64,000 nucleotides of DNA from positions 4,526,001-4,590,000 of the forward strand of contig NZ_CP139960.1 of assembly GCF_034424215.1 (NCBI RefSeq), given 5' to 3'. Numbering within the stretch: position 1 is the first letter of the stretch; every line of letters begins with the position of its first letter. The notes under the pieces are model-generated. The model searched no databases, had not been told where the DNA came from, and saw only the letters and a program-made list of their open reading frames with translations. This DNA is from Niabella yanshanensis (lineage in GTDB: Bacteria > Bacteroidota > Bacteroidia > Chitinophagales > Chitinophagaceae). A program made the position numbers and the translations under genes. Shown piece after piece: positions 20,840 to 29,886 of the stretch.

Positions 20840-21916
20840 TTAACGCATTTTTCTTCTTAAGTATTTCCGGATCGGCATGTCCAACCCTATCATAACAATG
20901 TAGGAAAATGCGATAAGCAGTAAAGTGCCAACAGGAATCACTACCCACATTTGGTTTGTTGAAAGCGGGTGTTTTTCCAGGTAGCTTAAGAATAACCAAA
21001 GTATGGGGTAGTGTACCATATATAGTGGATAGGAAACAGCACCCGAAAATTCGCAGATCTTTTTTGTTCTTCCCTTCAACGAAATACCGGCGCCCAGGGC
21101 TACTACTAAAGGAAAATAAAGAATAACGGTTAAAGCATCCGCAAAAGGAGCGGTTGTTTTTGTATAAGGCACCAGGAAAGAAGCCAATAGTAAAATGCTC
21201 ATGAAAGCAAATCCCAGGCGGTTAGGTATGATCCATTTAAACCGGTATACACACATTCCTGCAAGAAACGAATAAAGTACCCTTATACCACCACCCCAGA
21301 AATTATCGCCGCTCCAGCCTACACCGATATATCCAGACTGGTAAGACTCGTAGCCAAGAAGAAATGCTGCAGCGATGGTTAATAGTAGCAGGCCGTATCT
21401 CTTCAACCTGTACAACAATAAAGCATAAAAGATATTGGCGATATATTCCCAGAACAATGACCAGGTAGGTGGATTCAAATGGAACAGATTAAAGTAGCGT
21501 TCCTGCACCAGCGGATAAGGGATCAATGTGCTACCGGAAAGAAACATCAGTATAGCATTCTTTAAACCATACTGTTGATAGAGGTTACTATAGGGGTCGA
21601 ATACAAAGGCGATCAGGCCGATAACCGCACCTATAACCACCAAAGGATGGAGGCGAATCAGGCGAAGTTTAAGAAAGCGCCCCAACCCCATTCCCCTGAT
21701 CTTTTGATCGTAGGCGTATGCTATTACGAAGCCCGAAAGACAAAAGAAAAAATCTACCGCCAGGTAGCCATGCCCGATAAAACTATCTTCATATTTAGGC
21801 GCCGCAAACTCCATAAAATGAAATACCACTACAGCGATAGCAGCTATACCCCTGAGTCCGTCAAGGGTTTCAAAATGTTTTTTTGTATTCAAAAGCTCTG
21901 TGCCGGTTAAAGACAT
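20840..21916 (-). CDS. Acyltransferase family 3 integral membrane protein
   Basis: A 358-residue polytopic protein of the acyltransferase-3 (OafA/NodX) family, which transfers acyl groups such as acetate to cell-surface sugars. Diagnostic N-terminal motif: L-D-G-L-R-G-I-A-A-I-A-V-V-V-F-H-F, with the catalytic-candidate His; then G-Y-L-A-V-D-F-F-F-C-L-S-G-F-V-I-A-Y. About ten hydrophobic helices follow. There is no C-terminal SGNH domain, so it is the short form. No glycan biosynthesis genes are nearby, so the acceptor is unknown. Confidence 0.92.
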   Translation of the reverse strand: MSLTGTELLNTKKHFETLDGLRGIAAIAVVVFHFMEFAAPKYEDSFIGHGYLAVDFFFCLSGFVIAYAYDQKIRGMGLGRFLKLRLIRLHPLVVIGAVIGLIAFVFDPYSNLYQQYGLKNAILMFLSGSTLIPYPLVQERYFNLFHLNPPTWSLFWEYIANIFYALLLYRLKRYGLLLLTIAAAFLLGYESYQSGYIGVGWSGDNFWGGGIRVLYSFLAGMCVYRFKWIIPNRLGFAFMSILLLASFLVPYTKTTAPFADALTVILYFPLVVALGAGISLKGRTKKICEFSGAVSYPLYMVHYPILWLFLSYLEKHPLSTNQMWVVIPVGTLLLIAFSYIVMIGLDMPIRKYLRRKMR

Positions 21917-21927
21917 GTTTCATTTTT

Positions 21928-22067
21928 TCTGCCTGCAGGAGGTCTGCCTATGGCGGTTAAAAACAATCAGTTTGCAAAAGAAGTTATTCGAATGCAAACA
22001 CACACTTTTTTTTGTACCAATTTTTCGCTTTTTTGTATTAATCTCTACAGCCTTTCCTGCAGGCAGA
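21928..22067. repeat. 13-bp inverted repeat in a divergent intergenic region
   Basis: TCTGCCTGCAGGA at 21928-21940 and its exact reverse complement at 22055-22067 are separated by 114 bp, between the acyltransferase gene and the divergent Sel1-repeat gene. Each arm contains the palindrome CCTGCAGG. It could be an operator pair or the ends of a small decayed element. Confidence 0.6.
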
Positions 22068-22102
22068 TTGTATATCTTCGCTACTGAATCATATATTCCA
22101 TC

Positions 22103-23341
22103 ATGCGGACATGTAGTTTACTTATTTTATGGACCATTTGTAGTGTGGGGAATCTTTGTGCCCAGTCAGCTGGTCAATTGATACAAAAGGCAAATACTTT
22201 ATATGAGCAGAACAAAAAGAAGGAAGCGAAGGTTTTATATGAGAAAGCGGCACGGTTGAGTAACACAGATGCTCATTTTTATTTGGCTTACCGTTATGCG
22301 TTGCCGGCCGATGATCGTCTTTTTCATTATAAGCAGGCAGCATTGGCCGGGCATGGAGCGGCAATGGGTTATTTTTTAGAGTATGCTTTTTTAAGAGCGG
22401 AAAGTATTTACAAAGCTGATCCTTTTCTGGCCCTGGATGTTTATGAAAAAGGAAAAAAAGCCAACCCGGGAATGCAGCTTTATGATGAGGCCGGAACTGT
22501 TAAAATAATAAAGTATGCTGTAGAAGCCGGGCCTTTTGATGCAAATGCTTTCGTGGAAAAATATAGGATTGATACGGGGAAATTGAATCAGTTTTATGCC
22601 GTTTGGGAAATTGCTGAAGAAGCTTCGAGGAGAAAGGGGCGCTTTGCCGACGTGGACAATAAGCTTCTTTTACAGTTGGTTAGCCGTGGGGGTGCTGTAC
22701 CTGCTGAATTGAAGATTGCTATAGATACAACCTATAAGGCATGGAAGGAAAAACAAAAGTTCGAATTTAATATATGCAATTATGTTACCAGTGGCTATGG
22801 CATGGGCTACTGTGCCAGGAGGAGTGAGGCTGACAGTGAGGAGCAAATCAATAAAAGGATGGCTCAATTAAATGCCGGTCTTAAAAATGGAAGCGGCCAA
22901 TACCTGGAGCCGGCGTACAAAGCTGCAGCTAACTTTTTGGAAACAAAAGTATGGAATGAAGAACTGCATGGAGGCAGCGGCTATGCAGCCTGGGCAACAG
23001 CGTCTTTAGTAAAGCAAAAAAGGGAATATGTACGGTTGATAGAGAATCTGAATAACGGGAAAGTGCCTGAAGTAGCGGAGATCAAGGACAATGATGCCCG
23101 GTTGAATACAATTTATAATGGTGTATTAGTAAAGTTACGAAAAAAGCCGTTAACGGACTTTAATGCAGAAGTAAATGCCGATGGTGTGAGAAAAACCCAG
23201 AGACTCTGGATTCCTTACCGCGATGCAACCGTTGCATTGTTACATGCAATGAGGCCAACAATTAGCCAACAACGATGGACTAATTGGATCACCGAACAGC
23301 GCATCAAAGAACTGACGATTATCCTTAATTATCAGCAATAG
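22103..23341 (+). CDS. Exported Sel1/TPR-like protein with a C-terminal LprI-like domain
   Basis: A 412-residue product. Signal peptide with L-C-A-Q. About residues 25-130 hold helical repeats of Sel1/TPR type (A-N-T-L-Y-E-Q-N-K-K-K-E-A-K-V-L-Y-E-K-A-A; A-A-L-A-G-H-G-A-A-M-G-Y). The C-terminal approximately 90 residues contain L-N-T-I-Y-N-G-V-L and T-Q-R-L-W-I-P-Y-R-D-A, the hallmark of the lysozyme-inhibitor LprI/DUF1311 family. Two cysteines in the middle (C-N-Y and Y-C-A-R-R) may form a disulfide. The combination suggests a periplasmic protein-interaction or inhibitor role; the target is not known. A -7-like TATATCTTCG lies just upstream. Confidence 0.75.
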   Translation: MRTCSLLILWTICSVGNLCAQSAGQLIQKANTLYEQNKKKEAKVLYEKAARLSNTDAHFYLAYRYALPADDRLFHYKQAALAGHGAAMGYFLEYAFLRAESIYKADPFLALDVYEKGKKANPGMQLYDEAGTVKIIKYAVEAGPFDANAFVEKYRIDTGKLNQFYAVWEIAEEASRRKGRFADVDNKLLLQLVSRGGAVPAELKIAIDTTYKAWKEKQKFEFNICNYVTSGYGMGYCARRSEADSEEQINKRMAQLNAGLKNGSGQYLEPAYKAAANFLETKVWNEELHGGSGYAAWATASLVKQKREYVRLIENLNNGKVPEVAEIKDNDARLNTIYNGVLVKLRKKPLTDFNAEVNADGVRKTQRLWIPYRDATVALLHAMRPTISQQRWTNWITEQRIKELTIILNYQQ

Positions 23342-23408
23342 CCTTTCAATAAAAAAGCAGCGTCACTTTCGTTCCGCTGCTATTGAAACCCAACATAAAA
23401 AAATCTGA

Positions 23409-24857
23409 CTACGATCCAACGGCACCGCCACCCAGCGCTTTATATAGTTGTATCAATATATTCACGTGATTACGCTCTGTCTTGATCAAATCCATTTCTG
23501 CATTGATCTTACTTTTTTGTGCTGCAATGATTTCAAGGTAAGTAGCATAGGCGTTCACATACAGATCCTGCGATACATGCAGCCCTTTATCGAGCGCGGA
23601 TACCTCTTTTCTTTTCTCAGTTAATATTTTTTGATTATTGGCGATATAGCTGAGTAAGGTTTTTACTTCCTGGAATGCCCCGTTTACCGTTTTCTGATAG
23701 TTCAGAAACGCAATTTCCTGTTCGGCTGTTGCAACTTTAAAACCTGCTTTCAATTGCCGTTTCTGGAATACCGGAGCCGTAAGGCCGCCTATCAGCTGAT
23801 AAGCGATAGAAGTGGGGTTGAACAGCTTTTCCGCATTGAATGAGTTGAACCCCGCAAAAGCGCCAATGGTGAGGCTGGGGAAGAAGGCCGCCCGTGCTGC
23901 TTTAGCGTCGGCATGTGATGCAGCCAGCTCGTGGTAAGACATCCTGATATCGGGTCGGTATTCCATCAACTGGTTGGGATTGCCATGCCGGGCCAGGTAA
24001 TGGATGGACCTGGTATCGATGGAGGAACCTCTTTTAATGACTCCATTGTAGCTACCGGTAAGTTCCAGCAATTTGTTTTCCGCCGCTACAATCTCCTGTT
24101 TGATGCTGTATAACGAAGCTTTTGTATTGGAAAGCTGGGCATCAAACTGCTGGACGGCCAGTTCAGTAGCCCGCCCTACTTCTTTATGGATCTTTACTAC
24201 TTCCAACGCTTTTTCCTGTAGTTTGATATTCTGATCCAGGATAGCCACCTCTTTGTCCAGCATCACTAATTCATAATATAAGGTTGCCGTATGCGTTACC
24301 AGCGCCGCATTCAGCAAATCCTTTCCCTGCTGTGTGGCCAGGAATCTTTCCATGGCGGCGCCTTTTAAGCTCTTCAGCTTTCCCCACAGGTCAATTTCCC
24401 AGGAGGCGCTCAGCCCCAGCCAATAGTCCGGAGTGATAAAAGTAGGTATCTGCTGGCTGTTATCAATATTAGGAGAGAGGTTGGTATCGAAGTTGCCCAC
24501 CCCCTCCATAGTATGTTTACCATAGTGTGTGCCTGAAGCCCTCAGGCCCGCAGTAACAGAGGGTAGCAGGGCCCCCTGCCTGGCTTCCAGGTAAGCTGTA
24601 GCTATTTTAATCCGCTCCGAAGCGATCTTATTGTCCAGGTTATTAGTGAGCACCTGATTGATCAGGGCGATCAGGTCCTGATCCTGGAAGAAGTCTTCAA
24701 AATGAAGCCTGGCTACATTATTGGAATCGATCGGCATTTTTTCTTCATATGCATCCGGTAAAGGCTTTATTTCTTTTACCGAGCTCAACTTTGGTGCACT
24801 GCAGCCAAGGGCCAGTAAGGAGATGCTAACCGGTATTATTAGTTTATTTCTTTTCAT
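23409..24857 (-). CDS. Outer-membrane efflux lipoprotein (NodT/OprM, TolC superfamily)
   Basis: The 482-residue channel component of a tripartite RND pump. The start at ATG 24857 gives a lipoprotein signal (L-A-L-G-C) as expected for the NodT group; the longer open frame to 24938 would lie within the pump gene and mask the lipobox. Two TolC repeats are visible, each with a long helical pair; conserved features include Y-R-P-D-I-R near residue 300 and A-A-F-F-P-S-L-T-I-G-A. The gene overlaps the pump gene by 14 bp and is surely translated from the same mRNA. Confidence 0.93.
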   Translation of the reverse strand: MKRNKLIIPVSISLLALGCSAPKLSSVKEIKPLPDAYEEKMPIDSNNVARLHFEDFFQDQDLIALINQVLTNNLDNKIASERIKIATAYLEARQGALLPSVTAGLRASGTHYGKHTMEGVGNFDTNLSPNIDNSQQIPTFITPDYWLGLSASWEIDLWGKLKSLKGAAMERFLATQQGKDLLNAALVTHTATLYYELVMLDKEVAILDQNIKLQEKALEVVKIHKEVGRATELAVQQFDAQLSNTKASLYSIKQEIVAAENKLLELTGSYNGVIKRGSSIDTRSIHYLARHGNPNQLMEYRPDIRMSYHELAASHADAKAARAAFFPSLTIGAFAGFNSFNAEKLFNPTSIAYQLIGGLTAPVFQKRQLKAGFKVATAEQEIAFLNYQKTVNGAFQEVKTLLSYIANNQKILTEKRKEVSALDKGLHVSQDLYVNAYATYLEIIAAQKSKINAEMDLIKTERNHVNILIQLYKALGGGAVGS

Positions 24858-27800
24858 TATCTGCATTTTGAGATTGAGGTAATGGAACTGCGACCACATT
24901 TTTCTTTTTCCTTTCTGATAACCGGGCAAAAAGTACATACAGCCCGGGTATAATCAACAAGCCGAATACGGTGCCGATCAGCATACCTCCGGCAGCTGCA
25001 ACGCCTATTGACCGGTTACCATTAGCGCCCGCGCCAGACGCAACACAAAGCGGGATCAAGCCCGCGATGAAGGCGAAAGAAGTCATCAGGATGGGTCTTA
25101 GCCTTTGAGTGGCGCCTTCTATCGCAGCTTCTAAAATAGGCTTACCCTCTTTCCGGCTCTGTATTGCAAACTCAACAATCAGGATGGCATTTTTACCCAG
25201 CAGGCCAATCAGCATGACCAAAGCAACCTGGGCATAAATATTATTATCCAGCCCGGCCAATTTCAGGAAAATAAAAGAACCGAATATGCCGGCGGGTAAA
25301 CTAAGTATTACCGGTAAGGGAAGCAGGAAGCTTTCATATTGCGCTGCCAATAGCAGGTACACAAACAAAAGACACAAGGCAAAAATGTATACCGCCTGGT
25401 TTCCCGAAAGTATTTCTTCCCGCGTCATACCGCTCCAGTCAAAGTCATAGCCGCGCGGCAGTTTTTCAGCAGCTACTTTTTCAACGGCCTTAATAGCATC
25501 GCTGCTGCTGTATCCCGGAGCCGCTTCGCCATTAATCATGGCAGAGGTAAACATGTTATAACGGGTGAGCTGCTCCGGACCATATAGCCGTTCGAGCCTG
25601 ATAAAAGAAGAGAAAGGTACCATCTCTCCATGGCTGTTCTTTACGTATTGATTTAATACGTCCTGAGGCTCGGCCCTGAATTGTGGACCAGCCTGTACCA
25701 TCACTTTATACATCTGGTTGAACCGGATGAAGTTGGTGGCGTAGTAACTACCCAGCAATGTTTGGAGGGTGCTCATGGCGTTATCAACCGTAACATTCTT
25801 TTTGGCTGCCATGTCATAGTCTACATGTATCAGGTATTGCGGGAAAGACGCATCAAAACTGGTAAAAGTATTGGTTACCTCTTCGGTATTATTGATGGCC
25901 TGAACAAATTCTTTGGTAATATCCGAAGTTTCACCAATATCTCCGGCTCCCTTATTGAGCAGGCGCAATTCAAAGCCGCTGGTATTACCAAAGCCAGGTA
26001 CGGTGGGCGGAGCAAATACTTCCACCTTGGCATCGGTTAATTGGGAAACACGTTGTTCAATTTCCTTAATAACTTCTGCCGCGCTTCGCTCCCTGTCATT
26101 CCATGACTTAAGATTGATCATGCCCATACCATAGGACGCCCCGGCGATTTCGTTGGTAAGGCTATAGCCTGCCAGCGTGGTAACGCTTTCTATTTCTTCA
26201 ATGTCTTTGGTAGCGTTGTTCAATTCATCCAGAATTTTTTCGGTACGCTCAACAGTAGCTCCCTGGGGTGTGGTCACGTTTACGTATACCATTCCCTGGT
26301 CTTCCGTTGGAATAAAACCACCCGGCAATACGGCCCCTGCTCCCCATGTGAGAATAAAGAATGCGACAAGCATACCCAGTGTAACGATGTTCTTACCGGC
26401 AATACGCTTTAAAACGGATTGATATTTGGAAGTGGTTTTATCGAAGCCACGGTTGAAGGAATTGAAGAAACGACCCAGCCAGCTTTTCTTGTTAGGCGAA
26501 GTATGCTTTAGCATAATAGCGCAGAGCGCGGGGGTGAGCGTTAATGCATTAATACCGGAAATAACAATGGAAAAAGCTAAGGTTAATGAGAACTGACGGT
26601 AGAATACACCAACGGGCCCGCTCAGAAAGGCTACAGGTACAAATACCGCAGACATTACAAGGGTGATGGCGATGATGGCGCCGGTGATCTCTTTCATTGC
26701 CGCAATGGTAGCTTCCATCGGAGGTAGATGCTCTTCCACCATTTTTACGTGCACAGCCTCTACCACTACGATGGCGTTATCCACGACAATACCGATGGCC
26801 AGAACCAGCGCGAAAAGTGTAAGCAGGTTGATAGAAAAACCCAGCATGGACATACAGGCCAATGTGCCTACAAGCGCCACCGGCACGGCTAATACAGGGA
26901 TAAGCGTAGAACGCCAGTCCTGGAGAAAGATGAATACCACTACTCCCACCAGGAGAAAAGCTTCTATTAACGTTTTTAATACAGCGCTTATCGAAGCGTC
27001 TAAAAAGCGCGACACATCATAAGCATAGCTATACTCCATGCCGGGAGGGAAAGACGAGCCTTTTAATTCTTCCATCTTGGCTTTGATATTATCGATCACT
27101 TCACTGGCATTAGATCCGGGACGTTGCTTGATCATGATAGAGGCCGCGGGTTTTCCGTCGCTTTTGGATACCATGCTATAACTCATGGCGCCAAATTCAA
27201 CATCAGCCACATCCTTCAGTTTTAATATAGAACCATCGCTGTTAGAACGTATCGCAATATTCTCATACTGCTTTGGCTCAGAGAATTTACCCGTATAGCG
27301 AAGCACGTATTGGAGATCACTCCTGGTTTTGCCAGAGCTTTCACCCGTTTTACCCGGCGCTGCCGACACGTTCTGCCGACGTAATGCTGTGATTACCTCA
27401 TCTGTTGAAACGTTGTAGGCGCGCATCTTTTCGGGGTTCAGCCATACCCGCATCGCATAATCCTTGGCGCCCATAATCTCTGCACGTCCCACACCGTCGA
27501 TACGTTTTAATTCTTTAAGTATATTAATATCGGTGAAGTTGAAGATGAAATCTTCATCAGCATTTTGATCAGTGCTGGTGATGTTCAGGTACATCAGCAT
27601 GCTGTTTACTTCTTTTTCTGTAGTAACTCCCGCCTTGATCACCTCTTCGGGAAGCTCGTCCAAGACTGTGGTAACCCGGTTTTGAACGTTCACGGCTGCT
27701 ACATCGGGGTCAGTGCCTACCTGGAAATAAACGGTGATCATGGTCACTCCATCATTACCGGTTACTGTAGACATATAGGTCATGCCCGGAACGCCATTAA

Positions 27801-28005
27801 TAGCACGTTCAAGCGGCAGGGCCACCGCATCTACGGATACCTCGGCATTGGCGCCGGTATAACGGGCCGTTACGGCCACAGACGGAGGTACGATATCAGG
27901 AAACTGGGTAATAGGCAATTGAAAAAGTGCCAGTACACCAATTAATGTAATAATTATTGAGATGACCAGTGACAGTACCGGTCGTCGTATAAAAGTTTCA
28001 ACCAT
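24844..28005 (-). CDS. RND multidrug efflux pump, HAE1 (AcrB/MexB) type inner-membrane component
   Basis: A proton-driven exporter of 1,053 residues, the usual length for HAE1 pumps. N-terminal F-I-R-R-P-V-L-S-L-V-I-S-I and Q-L-P-I-T-Q-F-P-D-I are diagnostic. Helix 4 carries the proton-relay pair in A-L-V-L-A-I-G-I-V-V-D-N-A-I-V-V-V-E, and the second half has L-V-M-L-I-G-L-L-G-K-N-A-I-L-I-V-E-F-A with the relay Lys. A-I-E-G-A-T-Q-R-L-R-P-I-L-M-T-S completes the family pattern. It lies between the adaptor and channel genes, so the operon order is adaptor-pump-channel. No local regulator gene was found. Confidence 0.97.
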   Translation of the reverse strand: MVETFIRRPVLSLVISIIITLIGVLALFQLPITQFPDIVPPSVAVTARYTGANAEVSVDAVALPLERAINGVPGMTYMSTVTGNDGVTMITVYFQVGTDPDVAAVNVQNRVTTVLDELPEEVIKAGVTTEKEVNSMLMYLNITSTDQNADEDFIFNFTDINILKELKRIDGVGRAEIMGAKDYAMRVWLNPEKMRAYNVSTDEVITALRRQNVSAAPGKTGESSGKTRSDLQYVLRYTGKFSEPKQYENIAIRSNSDGSILKLKDVADVEFGAMSYSMVSKSDGKPAASIMIKQRPGSNASEVIDNIKAKMEELKGSSFPPGMEYSYAYDVSRFLDASISAVLKTLIEAFLLVGVVVFIFLQDWRSTLIPVLAVPVALVGTLACMSMLGFSINLLTLFALVLAIGIVVDNAIVVVEAVHVKMVEEHLPPMEATIAAMKEITGAIIAITLVMSAVFVPVAFLSGPVGVFYRQFSLTLAFSIVISGINALTLTPALCAIMLKHTSPNKKSWLGRFFNSFNRGFDKTTSKYQSVLKRIAGKNIVTLGMLVAFFILTWGAGAVLPGGFIPTEDQGMVYVNVTTPQGATVERTEKILDELNNATKDIEEIESVTTLAGYSLTNEIAGASYGMGMINLKSWNDRERSAAEVIKEIEQRVSQLTDAKVEVFAPPTVPGFGNTSGFELRLLNKGAGDIGETSDITKEFVQAINNTEEVTNTFTSFDASFPQYLIHVDYDMAAKKNVTVDNAMSTLQTLLGSYYATNFIRFNQMYKVMVQAGPQFRAEPQDVLNQYVKNSHGEMVPFSSFIRLERLYGPEQLTRYNMFTSAMINGEAAPGYSSSDAIKAVEKVAAEKLPRGYDFDWSGMTREEILSGNQAVYIFALCLLFVYLLLAAQYESFLLPLPVILSLPAGIFGSFIFLKLAGLDNNIYAQVALVMLIGLLGKNAILIVEFAIQSRKEGKPILEAAIEGATQRLRPILMTSFAFIAGLIPLCVASGAGANGNRSIGVAAAGGMLIGTVFGLLIIPGLYVLFARLSERKKKNVVAVPLPQSQNADNEKK

Positions 28006-28092
28006 GTTATAGCTTTCAGGTAAATAAAATGATAATGCCGGGCTCCATTATTGTTAATTGAGCCGGTTGCCTATACTGTGTAAATGGAAGTA

Positions 28093-29190
28093 TTAAGCCG
28101 AGCGGGGCGTGATTTTGTCTCCCTCTTTTACGGTTTGTATACCTTCGTACAGGATCTTGTCCTTCGGTTGTAGTCCGTCCGTAACTACATAGTAATCGGC
28201 CAGTCGTTGGGAGATCTGTATACTTTTCATCCGTACGATGTTATCTTTATCTACCACAAAAACGTAGTTCTTGTCCTGTATTTCAAAAACGGTTTTCTGG
28301 GGCAATAAAATAACGTCCTGTAAGGGACGGGTGATCAGGAGTTTGCCCGATGCACCATGTCTCAACCGGCCTGCGGGGTTGGTAAATTTTGCTTTATAGG
28401 CTATATTACCGGTGTTTTCATCAATCTCGCTTTCGGCCGATTGCAGTTCACCCTCTTGTGGATAATGAGAACCATCGGGTAATACAAGATTAATAGCCAC
28501 GATATCTTTATCATTGTTGACTCCGTTCTGTATCTGGAAAAATTCGTTCTCGGATATATTGAAGTAGGCATAAACTGTACTGATATCGGAAAGCGTAGTT
28601 AAGAATGAGCTGGTAGTAATAAGGCTGCCTTCTTTTAACGGGATACGGTCAACAATCCCATCAAAGGGTGCTGTAACACTGGTGTAGTGTATGCGCTGAT
28701 TGACGGCATTTTTATCGGCCAGCGCCACATCTGCTTTAGCGAGCAGTGCTTTGTATTTTGCCGTCACCAGGTCCAATTCTGTTTTGGCAATAATACCCTT
28801 TTCCACCAATGTTTGCACACGTTCTACCTCTACCTGTGCTACCCGGGCATCGGCCACAGCGCTTTTATAAGCCGCCGTAGCTTTATTAAGCTCTATTCTT
28901 AATTCGCTGTCGTTGATTTTAAATAATAGCTGTCCTTTTTTTACATGCTGTCCTTCTTTGATATAGATCTTATTAAGTATACCGTCAATGCGGGAGTGAA
29001 TTTCAACATTTTTACCCGCCTGTATATCGGCAACATAGGGGATGCTCAGTGTGGTGTCGCGCTTGGCAATGGTGATGACCGGGTAAGCTTTGTCCTGGTC
29101 TTTATTGGCTTTTTCCTGCGACATGCTTTTACACGCGGCCACTAAAAATAATATAACAATATATAAGAAAAACGTTCTTTGCTGATTCAT
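28093..29190 (-). CDS. RND efflux periplasmic adaptor (AcrA/MexA family), lipoprotein
   Basis: A 365-residue membrane-fusion protein linking pump and outer-membrane channel. The lipobox is V-A-A-C (about Cys20). The biotinyl-lipoyl-like halves are G-K-N-V-E-I-H-S-R-I-D-G and V-T-A-P-F-D-G-I-V-D-R-I-P-L-K-E-G-S-L-I, flanking an alpha-hairpin of about 70 residues. The beta-barrel and membrane-proximal domains follow, with G-D-K-I at the end. First gene of the efflux operon, 87 bp before the pump gene. Confidence 0.95.
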   Translation of the reverse strand: MNQQRTFFLYIVILFLVAACKSMSQEKANKDQDKAYPVITIAKRDTTLSIPYVADIQAGKNVEIHSRIDGILNKIYIKEGQHVKKGQLLFKINDSELRIELNKATAAYKSAVADARVAQVEVERVQTLVEKGIIAKTELDLVTAKYKALLAKADVALADKNAVNQRIHYTSVTAPFDGIVDRIPLKEGSLITTSSFLTTLSDISTVYAYFNISENEFFQIQNGVNNDKDIVAINLVLPDGSHYPQEGELQSAESEIDENTGNIAYKAKFTNPAGRLRHGASGKLLITRPLQDVILLPQKTVFEIQDKNYVFVVDKDNIVRMKSIQISQRLADYYVVTDGLQPKDKILYEGIQTVKEGDKITPRSA

Positions 29191-29315
29191 GATTTATTTT
29201 TAAGAATAGAAGATCCTGCCGGAGTGTAAACTCTGGCTAAAAAACAGGTAAAAGGAGCCCTTCCTGTCAAAAGGTTCAATGCTAAAACATTGCGCTACTC
29301 AAAAAGTAAACCCAA

Positions 29316-29657
29316 TCAGTAAATATAATAGAGATGAAGGTGGCCAAAGCCCCGTAGCTGCCTGGATTGGTTCGAAACCACACCATAGATAGATGATTGA
29401 TAGATGGCAGCTGTGGTATCAACGAAGTTATAATAAAAAGCAGCGCTTCTTTTGGCAGCGACTTCTTTTAAATTGAGATTACGATACTTTAAAATGATGA
29501 GATCGTCGATAGCTACATCCTGGTGGTCTCCCTTATTAGATTGATGTTTATTGTCACCACACTTGAGCGGCCCTTTGTACGTAACCATGTCGATGGTTTC
29601 GAAAGAGCTGCCAAAAAGAAGTAAAAGAAATAACAGTATGTGCGTTATACGATTCAT
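29316..29657 (-). CDS. Small exported protein, hypothetical
   Basis: A 113-residue frame with a clear hydrophobic signal (I-L-L-F-L-L-L-L-F-G-S-S-F) right after the start. The rest contains one C, several H and an aromatic tail (H-L-H-L-Y-Y-I-Y) and matches no family I know. It points the same way as the efflux operon 125 bp downstream and could be its first gene. The signal-like start supports it; the short length and odd tail leave doubt. Confidence 0.45.
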   Translation of the reverse strand: MNRITHILLFLLLLFGSSFETIDMVTYKGPLKCGDNKHQSNKGDHQDVAIDDLIILKYRNLNLKEVAAKRSAAFYYNFVDTTAAIYQSSIYGVVSNQSRQLRGFGHLHLYYIY

Positions 29658-29840
29658 GAAGTCTTTTACGACAACGGTTATTGGCTGATGCTTAAATTCT
29701 GAATTTGCGCAAATCTAAAAGATAAGGGGCAGAAATTCAAGTGAAATTTGAATTTTTTAAAGCATAGCATCTATAGCCGCACCGATAACAGACAAACAAT
29801 GCAGATATCAAAAGGTTCGCGAATGGTATTTTTATTTTAT

Positions 29841-29869
29841 AAAAAAAGCCTGAAGGTCGTTCAGGCTTC
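29841..29869 (-). terminator. Terminator after the susCD-like operon
   Basis: Stem AGCCTGAA/TTCAGGCT with a 5-nt loop; on the minus strand it is followed by a run of seven T. It lies 18 bp past the susD stop codon. Confidence 0.88.
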
Positions 29870-29886
29870 TATTGGATCGGGTTAAT

